DNA of 64,000 nt from Halofilum ochraceum (GTDB taxonomy: Bacteria; Pseudomonadota; Gammaproteobacteria; XJ16; Halofilaceae): contig NZ_LVEG02000004.1 in NCBI RefSeq assembly GCF_001614315.2, positions 62,001 through 126,000 of the forward strand, in the 5' to 3' direction. The notes beneath the pieces were generated by a model that saw only the letters and a program-made list of their open reading frames with translations, was not told the DNA's origin and made no database searches. The first letter of the stretch is position 1. Each line of letters starts with the position of its first letter. Positions 34,887-43,102 of this stretch are shown here, in pieces. Position numbers and translations under genes: made by a program.

Positions 34887-36452
34887 ATGTGGGATATCCT
34901 CACCATCTGGAGCGCATCACCCGCGCTGTCCGTGGCGATCTGGCTGGCGATCGCCATGGTCGTTCTCTACTTCGGGCGCCCGCACGCCCATCAACTGCTG
35001 CAGAGCACGGGGCGTGCGATCGATCACGCGCTGCGGCTGGCGGCGACCAGCGTGCGCCAGCTCGAGCAGCGGGTCTCGGCCCGCAACCGCGACGTCCTCG
35101 TCGCCCAGGGTCGCGAGGCGACCGAGCAGGCCATCGAGCGCGAGTTTTCCCGGGTCAAGTCGATCGTCGATCGCGAACTCGGGCAGTACCCGGCGCTGCA
35201 TCGGGAGCTCGAAGAGACGCTGGAGAAGGTCGAGGCGGATTACCAGGCCTCGACCCATAACGCGCCGTTGCCGCCCGAATGGTCGGAAGTGGTGCAGACC
35301 ATTTCGGCTTTGCCGAACTCGGGCGATCCGGCCATCACGAAGATCCTCAACGAGATCAAGAGCTCGGTCGAGAGCGCGCAGAAGGAAACGCTGAAGGCGT
35401 ATCAGAAGAACGCCCAGGAGCGCCACAAGATCCTGAGCGGCATGGCCTCGGACTGGCGCGGCCTGAAGCAGAACATGGAGAAGGTGCAGAAGACGATCAG
35501 CGGTCTCGACGGCCGCGCGGAGTCGATCGACCGGCACATGGCGAACTACGAAGCCATGCGCAACAACGACGACAAGGCGCTGCATTCGCTGACCGCGTCA
35601 TCGCTGACGCAGTTCTTCATCGCCGCGCTGATCCTGGCCGTCTCGGCCTTCGGTGGTCTGATCAATTTCCATCTGATCGCGCTGCCGATGTCGGAGATGG
35701 TCAGTGGCGGCGCCTGGTTCGCCGGCATGCCGGTGTCCGACATCGCGGCGCTCGTGATCATCATGGTCGAGATCTCCATGGGGATCTTCCTGCTGGAGGC
35801 ACTGGGCATCACCAGCCTGTTCCCGATGATCGGGCGGATGGATGACCGCATGCGCAAGGGCATGGGCATCGCGGCACTGGTGATCCTCGTGATCTTCGCG
35901 AGCATCGAGGCCTCACTGGCGTATCTGCGCGATCTGCTCATTCTCGATCAGCAGCAGCTGACGCAGTCGCTCGCCGGTGCGCAGATCGCGGACGCGCAGT
36001 TCCGCTGGATTCCGTCCGTCGCGCAGATGATGCTCGGCTTCATCCTGCCGTTCGCGCTGGCCTTCGTCGGCATCCCGCTGGAGTCGTTCATCCATTCGCT
36101 GCGGACCGTGCTCGGGCTGGTCGCGCTCGGCCTGCTGCGCACGCTGCGCGTGGTTCTGCGCATCGTGGGTGGCAGCGCGCGGCACCTGAGCCGGATGCTG
36201 ATCAGCCTGTACGACCTGTTCGTCATGCTGCCGCTGGCGATCGAGCGGATGGCGGTCCGCGGCGGGGCTTCACTCGGCGAGGCCGCGGCCAATCGGCGGC
36301 ACGGCGAGGGCGACGAGAGGGAAGCCTCGGAAGCGTCCATCGATGAAGGTGGCGCCAAAAGCGGTACGAAACAGCGCGGCCGCAAGCGCCGCGGGAGCCG
36401 TGAGCGGCAGGAGCCGGATCTCGGCGTCGAACCGACCCCGGCGGAGGGCTGA
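34887..36452 (+). CDS. Polytopic membrane protein with long N-terminal coiled coil
   Basis: 521 aa from ATG 34887, with GGGAG eight bases upstream; the open frame runs back to 34380 but that part is antisense to the regulator. One helix at about 13-29, a charged coiled-coil domain (40-235), then membrane helices at about 241-266, 284-312, 325-347, 375-398 and 405-428, and probably 437-455. The last 65 residues are basic, acidic and disordered (RRHGEGDEREASEAS, KRGRKRRGSRERQEP-like). I recognise no named family. It is three bases from the VWA lipoprotein gene and diverges from the two-component pair, so it may be a signal-responsive scaffold or channel-like protein; that is inference. Confidence 0.75.
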   Translation: MWDILTIWSASPALSVAIWLAIAMVVLYFGRPHAHQLLQSTGRAIDHALRLAATSVRQLEQRVSARNRDVLVAQGREATEQAIEREFSRVKSIVDRELGQYPALHRELEETLEKVEADYQASTHNAPLPPEWSEVVQTISALPNSGDPAITKILNEIKSSVESAQKETLKAYQKNAQERHKILSGMASDWRGLKQNMEKVQKTISGLDGRAESIDRHMANYEAMRNNDDKALHSLTASSLTQFFIAALILAVSAFGGLINFHLIALPMSEMVSGGAWFAGMPVSDIAALVIIMVEISMGIFLLEALGITSLFPMIGRMDDRMRKGMGIAALVILVIFASIEASLAYLRDLLILDQQQLTQSLAGAQIADAQFRWIPSVAQMMLGFILPFALAFVGIPLESFIHSLRTVLGLVALGLLRTLRVVLRIVGGSARHLSRMLISLYDLFVMLPLAIERMAVRGGASLGEAAANRRHGEGDEREASEASIDEGGAKSGTKQRGRKRRGSRERQEPDLGVEPTPAEG

Positions 36453-36455
36453 ACC

Positions 36456-37178
36456 ATGACCTATCTCAATCCATTCCATCGCAACCCGCGCGTTACGAAT
36501 GCGCCGGAGCGCCACCCGCGCCGTGCGCGGGCGGCGACGGCCGGACTGCTGACCCTGGTGGCGGTGTTGCTGTCGGGCTGCGACAGCGGACCCCACAATC
36601 GTGCGGCGGTCGTTCTGATCGATATCTCGGGGGAGTACGCGACCGAGATCGAGAAGGCCCGCCGGGTGACGAGCCTGCTGCTGGGACGTCTCGATCCGGG
36701 CGACTCCATCGCCGTGGCGTTCATCGACAACACGAGCTACAGCGACCGCAATTTCATCGCGCGGGTCGATTTCGATCATCGGCCCAGTGTGGCCAACGAC
36801 CAGAAACGCGCCGTCCGCAAGGAGCTTGATGCCTTTCTCGATCGCTTCAGCGTGCCCAGCGCGCACAGCGATCTCACGGGCGGCATCCTGCTGGCGCGGG
36901 ATTTCCTGGAGCGGACCCGAGCGGCGGACAAGCAGATCTTCCTGCTGTCGGATCTGGACGAGGATCTGAAGCCGGAACTCGACCGAAGCGGGCCACTGGA
37001 GCTGGACGGTATCGAGGTCGTCGCGGTCAATGTCATCCGGCGCGATCGCGACAACATCGATCCGGCCCACTACCGCCAGCGCGTGAGCCACTGGCAGCAG
37101 CGTGTGCAGGACGATGGTGGCCGGTGGGACATGGTCAACGAGATCGATCGGCTGCAGCGTCTGGTGGCACAACGATAA
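36456..37178 (+). CDS. VWA-fold lipoprotein
   Basis: 240 aa. The N-terminal segment AGLLTLVAVLLSGC gives a lipobox with Cys42, so the protein is probably anchored in the envelope. The mature part reads like a von Willebrand factor A domain: VVLIDISGEY with MIDAS Asp56 and Ser58 (the usual second Ser is Glu60), AVAFIDNTSYS, a Thr at 141 (HSDLTGGILLARDFL), and FLLSDLDED with Asp166. A partial MIDAS suggests altered metal-dependent binding. It starts three bases after the coiled-coil membrane protein gene and ends near a perfect hairpin, which makes a two-gene operon. Partners and ligand are unknown. Confidence 0.75.
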   Translation: MTYLNPFHRNPRVTNAPERHPRRARAATAGLLTLVAVLLSGCDSGPHNRAAVVLIDISGEYATEIEKARRVTSLLLGRLDPGDSIAVAFIDNTSYSDRNFIARVDFDHRPSVANDQKRAVRKELDAFLDRFSVPSAHSDLTGGILLARDFLERTRAADKQIFLLSDLDEDLKPELDRSGPLELDGIEVVAVNVIRRDRDNIDPAHYRQRVSHWQQRVQDDGGRWDMVNEIDRLQRLVAQR

Positions 37179-37203
37179 GGCGGTAGGCGCCCGGTAACGG
37201 TAA

Positions 37204-37232
37204 CGGTGACGGCGAGGGTGTCGCCGTCACCG
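37204..37232. terminator. Perfect 12-bp hairpin after the VWA lipoprotein gene
   Basis: CGGTGACGGCGA (37204-37215) and TCGCCGTCACCG (37221-37232) form an uninterrupted 12-bp stem around a 5-nt loop, 26 bases after the stop of the lipoprotein gene. No T-run follows, so it is either a weak or Rho-assisted transcript end, or an mRNA-stabilising structure. Confidence 0.55.
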
Positions 37233-37324
37233 GGCGGGGCGTTCAGCGACTGAGAAGCATTCCAGTCCGTATCTCTGTTATCGTTCTCTTACTTGCCACC
37301 ATCCCCGGGGACGTCACCGCCGCC

Positions 37325-38458
37325 ATGGCGACCCAAATGCTGCCCGAACACCGGTCGCGGCCGGTCGAACCGGCGTCGAGCGCCGAGCGTCATGACGTAC
37401 TGGCGATGCGCGACATCCGCCACGCCTTCGGTGGACTGGTCGCCGTCGATGACGTCGAGCTGGACGTGCGGCCGCACGAAGTCGTCTGCCTGCTGGGGCC
37501 CTCAGGCTGCGGCAAGACCACGCTCCTGCGCCTCGCCGCGGGCCTGGAGACGCTGCAGCGGGGCGAAGTCCGTATCGACGGGCAGCTCATGGCGCAGGCG
37601 GCGGGGGGCCGTCAGGTTCCGCCCGAGCACCGCAACGTCGGTCTCATGTTCCAGGAATCGGCGTTGTTCCCGCACCTGACCGTGCTGGAGAACGTGACCT
37701 TCGGTCTCGATGGCCTCGCCCCGCGTGAGCGCGCCCGGCGCGGCCGCGAGCTGCTGGAGCGGCTGGGCATGCTCGACTACGCCCAGACGTATCCGCACAT
37801 GCTGTCGGGCGGCCAGCAACAGCGGGTCGCGCTCGCCCGCGCGCTCGCGCCGGCGCCACCGTTGATGCTCCTCGACGAGCCTTTCAGCGGGCTCGATACG
37901 CGCCTGCGCGACCAGATCCGGGACGACACGCTGCATGCGCTCAAAGAGGTGGGAACGGGCACGCTGCTGGTGACGCACGACCCCGAGGAGGCCATGTTCA
38001 TGGCCGACCGGATCGCGCTGATGCGCCACGGCCGCATCGTTCAGGCCGGGCCGCCGGTCGAACTCTACTGCCACCCGGTCGATCCCTTTGTCGTGCATTT
38101 CTTCGGCGACGTGAATCGCCTCGATGGCGTCGTCGAAGGCGGCCATGTCGATACAGTCGTGGGGCCCATCGACGTGCCCGACACGCCGGACGGCACGCCC
38201 GTGCAGATACTGGTGCGTCCGGAGGCCATCCACCTGGTGCCGCTCGGCGAGCCCATGGAGGTCCCCGATACGAGCCACGTCATGGTCTCGCGCCTGCTGG
38301 GGCGGACCAGCCTGATCCACGTCTGCGCCCATGCCCGCGACGGCAGCGAAGTCCACATGCACTCGCGCATGCCGGGCGTATTCCTGCCCCCCGAGAATCA
38401 GCCCGTCACCCTGCAGCTCGACTGGTCCCAGGTCTTCGTCTTCCCGGGCGCGGGCTGA
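37325..38458 (+). CDS. fbpC: Fe(III) ABC transporter ATP-binding protein (FbpC-like)
   Basis: 377-aa cytoplasmic ATPase of the FbpABC ferric-iron importer type. Walker A GPSGCGKTT (from residue 58), Q-loop in LMFQESALFPHLTVLENV, signature LSGGQQQRVALARALA, Walker B LMLLDEPFSGLD, H-switch LLVTHDPEEA. A C-terminal TOBE-like domain (VQILVRPEAIHLV) follows the ATPase, as in FbpC and related CUT/ferric transporters. It converges on the permease gene 38481-40172, and the binding protein lies beyond, so the three parts of one importer are split over two transcripts. Spermidine/putrescine-type ATPases are the nearest alternative. Confidence 0.87.
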   Translation: MATQMLPEHRSRPVEPASSAERHDVLAMRDIRHAFGGLVAVDDVELDVRPHEVVCLLGPSGCGKTTLLRLAAGLETLQRGEVRIDGQLMAQAAGGRQVPPEHRNVGLMFQESALFPHLTVLENVTFGLDGLAPRERARRGRELLERLGMLDYAQTYPHMLSGGQQQRVALARALAPAPPLMLLDEPFSGLDTRLRDQIRDDTLHALKEVGTGTLLVTHDPEEAMFMADRIALMRHGRIVQAGPPVELYCHPVDPFVVHFFGDVNRLDGVVEGGHVDTVVGPIDVPDTPDGTPVQILVRPEAIHLVPLGEPMEVPDTSHVMVSRLLGRTSLIHVCAHARDGSEVHMHSRMPGVFLPPENQPVTLQLDWSQVFVFPGAG

Positions 38459-38480
38459 GGCCCTCGAGGGGTCGGCGGTA

Positions 38481-40172
38481 TCAATCGGCGTCCGTGCTGC
38501 CCGGACGCGACCGCCCCATCGCCCGGCTCAGCAGGATCACCGGCACGATGCCGACGGCGACGATCATGAGCGAGGCCGTGGCGGCCTCGGCGAGGCGCTC
38601 GTCCGAGGCCAGCTGGTGGGCCCGGATCGCCAGGGTGTCGAAGTTGAACGGCCGCAGGATGACGGTGGCCGGCAGCTCCTTCATGACATCGACGAACACG
38701 AGCAGCCCCGCGGCGAGCAGGCTGCTGCGCATCATCGGCGCGTGAATGAGGCGCAACGTGCGCCCGGCGGTCTTGCCGAGCGTGCGTGACGCCGCGTCCA
38801 TGTTCGGTGTCACCTTCTCCAGGCTGGCCTCGATGGCGTTGTAGGCGACTGCCAGGAAGCGCACGACATAGGCGTAGACCAGCGCCACCATCGTGCCCGT
38901 CAGGATCAGCCCCGTTGAGATGCCGAACTGGTCCTGGAAGAAGGCGTGGAGCGTGCGGTCGACCGCGCCCAGCGGGATCAGGATGCCCACGGCGATCACG
39001 GCCCCTGGCACGGCGTAGCCCATGGCCGCGATGCGCGCGGCGAGGCGCGCGCTGCGGCTCTGCTGCAGGCGCACCCCATAACTCAACAGCAGCGCCAGCA
39101 TCACCGCCACGACGGCCGAGACGGCGGCCAGGGTCACGCTGTTGGTCGTCAGATCGACGAATCGTCTGCTGAAGAGGTCGTCGCCGTCGGTGATGCTCAT
39201 GCCAAGCAGTAGCCCCCCCGGCAGCAGGAAGCCCACGGTGATCGGTGTCGCACACGCGAGCGTCGCCAGTGCGGCGCGCGCACCGTGCAACTGGAACCGC
39301 GGCAACTCGCGATAGCGCGACGTCGTGTGGAAGTAGCGCGCCTGGCCGCGCGACCAGCGCTCGGCGAGGACGAGCAGGATCACGAAGGCGAGCAGACTGG
39401 CGGCCAGTTGCGCGGCGGCTACCGGCTCGCCCAGACCGAACCAGGTGCGGTAGATCCCCGTGGTGAATGTGTCCACGCCGAAGAAGTGCACCGCGCCGAA
39501 CTCGTTCAGGGTTTCCATAAGCACCAGTGCGGTGCCGCCGGCGATCGCCGGCCGTGCCAGCGGTATCGCGACCCCGAAGAGCAGGCGCGCCGGCGTGCGC
39601 CCGAGGGTGCGGCCGACTTCGAGCACGCAGGCCGACTGCTCGAGAAAAGACGCCCGCGTCAGGACGTAGATATAGGGATACAGCACCAGCGCCAGCAGGA
39701 CGATCGCGCCGCCGAGTGAGCGGATATCGGGGAACCAGTAGTCGTGCCGCGTCCAGTCGAAGAACCCGCGCAGCGCCGTCTGGATCGGGCCGGTGAACTG
39801 CAGGAAATCGGTGTAGGCGTAGGCGATGACGTAGGTCGGTACCGCCAGCGGCAGCAGCAGTGCCCATTCGAAGATCCGCCGCCCGGGGAAGCGGCACATC
39901 ACCACCAGCCAGGCGCTGCCCACGCCGACCCCGAGCGCGAGGGCCGCGACCCCGGCGCCCAGGATAAAGGTGTTGATGAGATAACGGGGCAGCACCGTGC
40001 TCGCCAGGTGGTCCCAGACCTCCGGCGCCGGGACGAATGCGTGGGCGAGGACCGCCAGAATCGGCAGCGCCACGAGTGCCGCGATCAGCCAGGTCGCCGC
40101 GCCCCAGGCGTTGATCCCGGCGCGCGCCCGGCGCCAGGCCGGCGCGAGTCGGCTGAGCGCGGTCGCGATCAC
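38481..40172 (-). CDS. fbpB: Fe(III) ABC transporter permease (FbpB-like)
   Basis: 563-aa double-domain inner-membrane permease. I set the start at GTG 40170-40172 (VIATALSRLAPAW) with GGAGG four bases upstream; the longer open frame to 40424 encodes an Arg/Pro-rich stretch unlike a permease. Two EAA-like cytoplasmic loops (EVGRTLGRTPARLLFGVAIPLARPAI and DAASRTLGKTAGRTLRLIHAPMM) mark the tandem membrane domains typical of FbpB/SfuB. Twelve helices are expected. It lies downstream of the ferric-binding protein gene on the same strand, separated by 330 bp with a terminator hairpin. Confidence 0.92.
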   Translation of the reverse strand: MIATALSRLAPAWRRARAGINAWGAATWLIAALVALPILAVLAHAFVPAPEVWDHLASTVLPRYLINTFILGAGVAALALGVGVGSAWLVVMCRFPGRRIFEWALLLPLAVPTYVIAYAYTDFLQFTGPIQTALRGFFDWTRHDYWFPDIRSLGGAIVLLALVLYPYIYVLTRASFLEQSACVLEVGRTLGRTPARLLFGVAIPLARPAIAGGTALVLMETLNEFGAVHFFGVDTFTTGIYRTWFGLGEPVAAAQLAASLLAFVILLVLAERWSRGQARYFHTTSRYRELPRFQLHGARAALATLACATPITVGFLLPGGLLLGMSITDGDDLFSRRFVDLTTNSVTLAAVSAVVAVMLALLLSYGVRLQQSRSARLAARIAAMGYAVPGAVIAVGILIPLGAVDRTLHAFFQDQFGISTGLILTGTMVALVYAYVVRFLAVAYNAIEASLEKVTPNMDAASRTLGKTAGRTLRLIHAPMMRSSLLAAGLLVFVDVMKELPATVILRPFNFDTLAIRAHQLASDERLAEAATASLMIVAVGIVPVILLSRAMGRSRPGSTDAD

Positions 40173-40433
40173 CGGGCCTCCGGGCTGCAGTTGGTGCGGC
40201 CCGTGGGCCGACCACGCACGCCGCCGTGGTGCACGGCGCGCACAAGGGCGTGGCTGCAGGGGCGGTCGGTCATCGGCTACGCTTCCATCTATCCAGCGGG
40301 GTCGTGACCCCATGCGGTGGCCATGCGCGACACCGGTGCGGACAGGCTGCGGTGCGGTTGCACGGTGGGCAGGTCCGGTCGGGCCAGCGGCGGCGAGTGT
40401 CGCCGAGCGCCCGGGGCGGTGCAAGCCGGGATA

Positions 40434-40466
40434 CGAAAAGGGGCCGGCTCAGTGTGAACCGGCCCC
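40434..40466 (-). terminator. Rho-independent terminator after the ferric-binding protein gene
   Basis: On the minus strand GGGGCCGG and CCGGCCCC (40440-40447 and 40459-40466) pair around an 11-nt loop and are followed by TTTT. It lies about 35 bases after the stop of fbpA and before fbpB, so it would reduce read-through into the permease gene, a common way to make more binding protein than permease. Confidence 0.75.
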
Positions 40467-40501
40467 CGGGGCAGGAAATGTCGAGCGCCGCTCGGCGCGT
40501 G

Positions 40502-41515
40502 TCAGCGCCAGCCGACCTCGTCCATGATCCGCACGGCCGTGGGGTTATTACGGCCGAGGGCGCTGACATTGACGTCGTCGAGGACGATGTCCTGGTGCCA
40601 GCCCTGCAGCGTTTCCGGCAGGGGCGCATCGGCGACCACGGGGTATTCGTTGTTGCCCTCGGCGAACAACCGCTGCGCCTCATCGCTGGCCAGGAACTCG
40701 AGGAGCTTGATGGCCGCCTCACGATTGGGCGCACCATCAACCACGCCGGCCCCGCCGATGTTGGCATGGGCACCGCGTCCGTCCTGGTTGGGGAAGATCA
40801 CGCCGACCTGTTCAGCGACTTCGCGATCCTCCGGATCGTCCGAGTTCAGAAGGCGCAGGTAGTAGTAGTGGTTGGCGACGGCGAGTTCGCATTCGCCGGC
40901 CGCGGCCCCGCGGATCTGGTCGGTGTCGCCGCCCTGCGGGGAGCGGGCCAGGTTGTCGACCAGTCCCTGGGCCCATTCCTTCGCGTCGACCTGGCCATGC
41001 TCGGCAATGAGCGAGGCGAGCAGTGACTGGTTGTAGATGTTCGATGAGGAGCGGATGCAGATCTGCCCCTTGAAGCGGTCGTCGGCCAGATCCTCGTAGG
41101 TCTCGAGGTCGTCCGGATCAAAGTTCTCCTTGTTGTAGAACACCAGCCGCAGACGCTGGCTGAAGCCGTACCACAGGCCATCGGGATGGCTGACCCGGTC
41201 CGGAATGCGCTCATCGAGCACGTCGGACTCGATCGGCTGGAAGATGCCCTCGTCCTCGGCGCGCCAGAGGCGGCCCGCGTCCACGGTCATCATGATATCG
41301 GCGGGACTGGCATCGCCCTCGCGCTTGATCCGCTGGATCAGTTCGTCCGAGTCGCCCTCGAGGACATTGACTTCGATCCCGGTCTGCTCGGTGAACATCT
41401 CATACAGGCGATCGTCGGTGTCGTAGTGCCGCGCCGAGTAGACGTTGACGCTCTCGGCGGCTGCCGGCAGCGCCACTGCCGCGGCGGCCAGACCCACAAG
41501 CCAACGGTTGATCAT
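40502..41515 (-). CDS. fbpA: Periplasmic Fe(III)-binding protein (FbpA-like)
   Basis: 337-aa solute-binding protein with a signal peptide (MINRWLVGLAAAAVALPAAA, cleavage before ESVNVY). The mature start VNVYSARHYDTDDRLYEMF and the iron-site segment VANHYYYLRLL, with a Tyr run, match the ferric-binding FbpA/FutA group. The ribosome site GGAGG is seven bases before the ATG at 41513-41515. It delivers iron to the permease encoded downstream. The upstream region has only a half-match to a Fur box, so iron regulation is expected from the family rather than shown. Confidence 0.92.
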   Translation of the reverse strand: MINRWLVGLAAAAVALPAAAESVNVYSARHYDTDDRLYEMFTEQTGIEVNVLEGDSDELIQRIKREGDASPADIMMTVDAGRLWRAEDEGIFQPIESDVLDERIPDRVSHPDGLWYGFSQRLRLVFYNKENFDPDDLETYEDLADDRFKGQICIRSSSNIYNQSLLASLIAEHGQVDAKEWAQGLVDNLARSPQGGDTDQIRGAAAGECELAVANHYYYLRLLNSDDPEDREVAEQVGVIFPNQDGRGAHANIGGAGVVDGAPNREAAIKLLEFLASDEAQRLFAEGNNEYPVVADAPLPETLQGWHQDIVLDDVNVSALGRNNPTAVRIMDEVGWR

Positions 41516-41637
41516 CGCGTTCCCTCCAGTCGTGTCCGTAATCGGAGATCAAGCCTAGATGAGAATGCATCGGATTTGCAATCGTGGCGACGGTCGGATT
41601 CGACCCCGCTTGCGGCCGGGGCGATTCCACGCGCGAA

Positions 41638-42948
41638 TCAGTGCAGCTTCAGGCGTGGCCGGGTCCGGCGGGAGACGAGGTCCGAGAGGAACAGCATCAG
41701 GGCGCGCCGTGAACCGTGCAGCGCGCGCTGGTGCGAGCGATAGAGCCAGCGGTAGCTGATGCGGGCAAACCAGCCCTCGATCGTGACGTTGCCCAGCAGG
41801 GCGCCCATGATCGTGCCGAACGCGCTGTCATTGACGTTCACCAGCGAGCCGCGGTCGCGATAGGTGTACTCGGGCAGGGATTGGCCCGCCAGGTGGCGCG
41901 GGATCGCCCGTGCCAGGTGGCCCGCCTGCTGGTCGGCGGCCTGGGCCCGCGGCGGGACCTGGCCACCGCTCTCGGTCGGGCAGGCCGCGCAGTCACCGAG
42001 CGCGAAGATCGACGGGTCGCGCGTGGTCTGCAGCGTAGGCTTGACCACAAGCTGGTTGCGGCCATTCGTTTCCAGACCGCCCAGTTCGCTCAGGAAGGGC
42101 GGTGCCGCGACGCCCGCCGCCCAGACCTTGAAGCGTGCGGGGATGAAGTCGCCCGAGCGTGTGTGGATCCCGTCGGCCACGACCTCGGCGACCTCCTCGC
42201 CGAGGCGCGTCTCGACGCCGAGGCGCTCGAGCTGGTCGCGGGTCGCTTCGGCGAGGTCGGTCGGCAGCCCCGGCAGCAGGCGCGGCGCGCGCTCCAGGAT
42301 GATCAGGCGGGTATCGCGGGCCGGGTCGATCGCGCAGGCGCCGTACTCGGCCAGGGCATGGCGCATCTTGTCGAGCTCGGCCGCGAGTTCGACGCCGGTG
42401 GCGCCGGCACCGACGATGGCGACATCGAGCGCCCCCGGATGGCGCTCGCCACTGCCCGGCGTCGTGCGCAGGTAGGCCTCGAACAGGTCGCGGCGGAACT
42501 CCTCCGCTTCCTCGGCCGAGTCGAGCGTGAAGCAGTGCTCGGCTACGCCCTTTACGCCGAAGTCGTTGCTGACGCTGCCGACGGCGACCACGAGGGTGTC
42601 ATAACCGATGGTCCGGGGTTCGGAATCGCTGCCACCGCGCGGGGCGCCCACCCGGATGCCGCGCGCCTCGCGGTCGAGCCCTTCCATCGCGCCCCAGACG
42701 AACGTGAAGTGATGCGCGCGGGCGTGGGCGATGTAGTCGCACTCGTCGTCGTGCACGTCGAGCGTGCCGGCGGCGACCTCGTGGAAAAGTGGTTTCCAGA
42801 CGTGCGTGAGCGCGGCGTCTACGAGGGTGACGCTGACCGTCGGATCGCGTCGGTACTGGTGACCGAGGCGGGTTGCGAGTTTCAGGCCGCCGGAACCGCC
42901 GCCGACGATGACGATGCGGTGGGGCTGCTGAGTCGAAGCGGTCATCAT
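41638..42948 (-). CDS. ndh: Type II NADH dehydrogenase (NDH-2)
   Basis: 436-aa membrane-associated flavoenzyme that oxidises NADH and reduces quinone without ion pumping. The start is one of two adjacent ATGs (42946-42948 or 42943-42945, MMTASTQQPHRIVIVGGGSGG); the open frame upstream crosses a strong terminator and cannot be coding. FAD motif GGGSGGLKLATRLG near residue 15, NAD motif GAGATGVELAAEL, then FALGDCAACP near the FAD site, and a C-terminal amphipathic segment rich in Arg/Trp/Tyr (WFARISYRWLYRSHQRALHG) for membrane attachment. The gene faces a shared terminator upstream. Paired with the bd oxidase it would allow a non-pumping electron path. Confidence 0.93.
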   Translation of the reverse strand: MMTASTQQPHRIVIVGGGSGGLKLATRLGHQYRRDPTVSVTLVDAALTHVWKPLFHEVAAGTLDVHDDECDYIAHARAHHFTFVWGAMEGLDREARGIRVGAPRGGSDSEPRTIGYDTLVVAVGSVSNDFGVKGVAEHCFTLDSAEEAEEFRRDLFEAYLRTTPGSGERHPGALDVAIVGAGATGVELAAELDKMRHALAEYGACAIDPARDTRLIILERAPRLLPGLPTDLAEATRDQLERLGVETRLGEEVAEVVADGIHTRSGDFIPARFKVWAAGVAAPPFLSELGGLETNGRNQLVVKPTLQTTRDPSIFALGDCAACPTESGGQVPPRAQAADQQAGHLARAIPRHLAGQSLPEYTYRDRGSLVNVNDSAFGTIMGALLGNVTIEGWFARISYRWLYRSHQRALHGSRRALMLFLSDLVSRRTRPRLKLH

Positions 42949-43045
42949 GGCATCCAGAGCGTGCCCCGGGAAGGCGTGGTTCGCGGCAAGTGTAACAATG
43001 CGGTCGGTGCACGGCGCCGCCGGAGATTTCGCCGTACCCAAACAA

Positions 43046-43075
43046 AAACACCCCGCGCCGGAGCGCGGGGTGTTT
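43046..43075. terminator. Strong bidirectional-type terminator hairpin
   Basis: AAACACCCCGCGC (43046-43058) pairs without mismatch with GCGCGGGGTGTTT (43063-43075) around the tetraloop CGGA. The stem ends in A/T pairs on both sides, and AAACAAAA on one side and TGTTTGTG on the other supply U-rich tails. It lies 27 bases after the stop of the choline/betaine-binding protein gene on the minus strand and ends that transcript before ndh. Confidence 0.9.
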
Positions 43076-43102
43076 GTGACAACGCTTTTCAGCGATGCGC
43101 GA

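Noticed and set aside
36456-37178. Assignment of the VWA lipoprotein to a MoxR/VWA (BatA-type) stress or defence operon
   Set aside because: No MoxR ATPase or BatB/BatD-like gene is adjacent, and the MIDAS is incomplete, so the named system cannot be claimed.
38398-40245. Alternative long frame overlapping the permease gene
   Set aside because: Its product is Arg/Ala/Gly/Pro-rich without membrane helices, whereas the 38481-40172 frame gives a clear 12-helix FbpB-type permease.
41560-41574. Fur-box-like sequence TGAGAATGCATCGGA upstream of the ferric-binding protein gene
   Set aside because: The left half (TGAGAAT) fits the 7-1-7 Fur pattern well, but the right half does not. I therefore do not list it as a site. 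A Fur profile score or footprint would decide.
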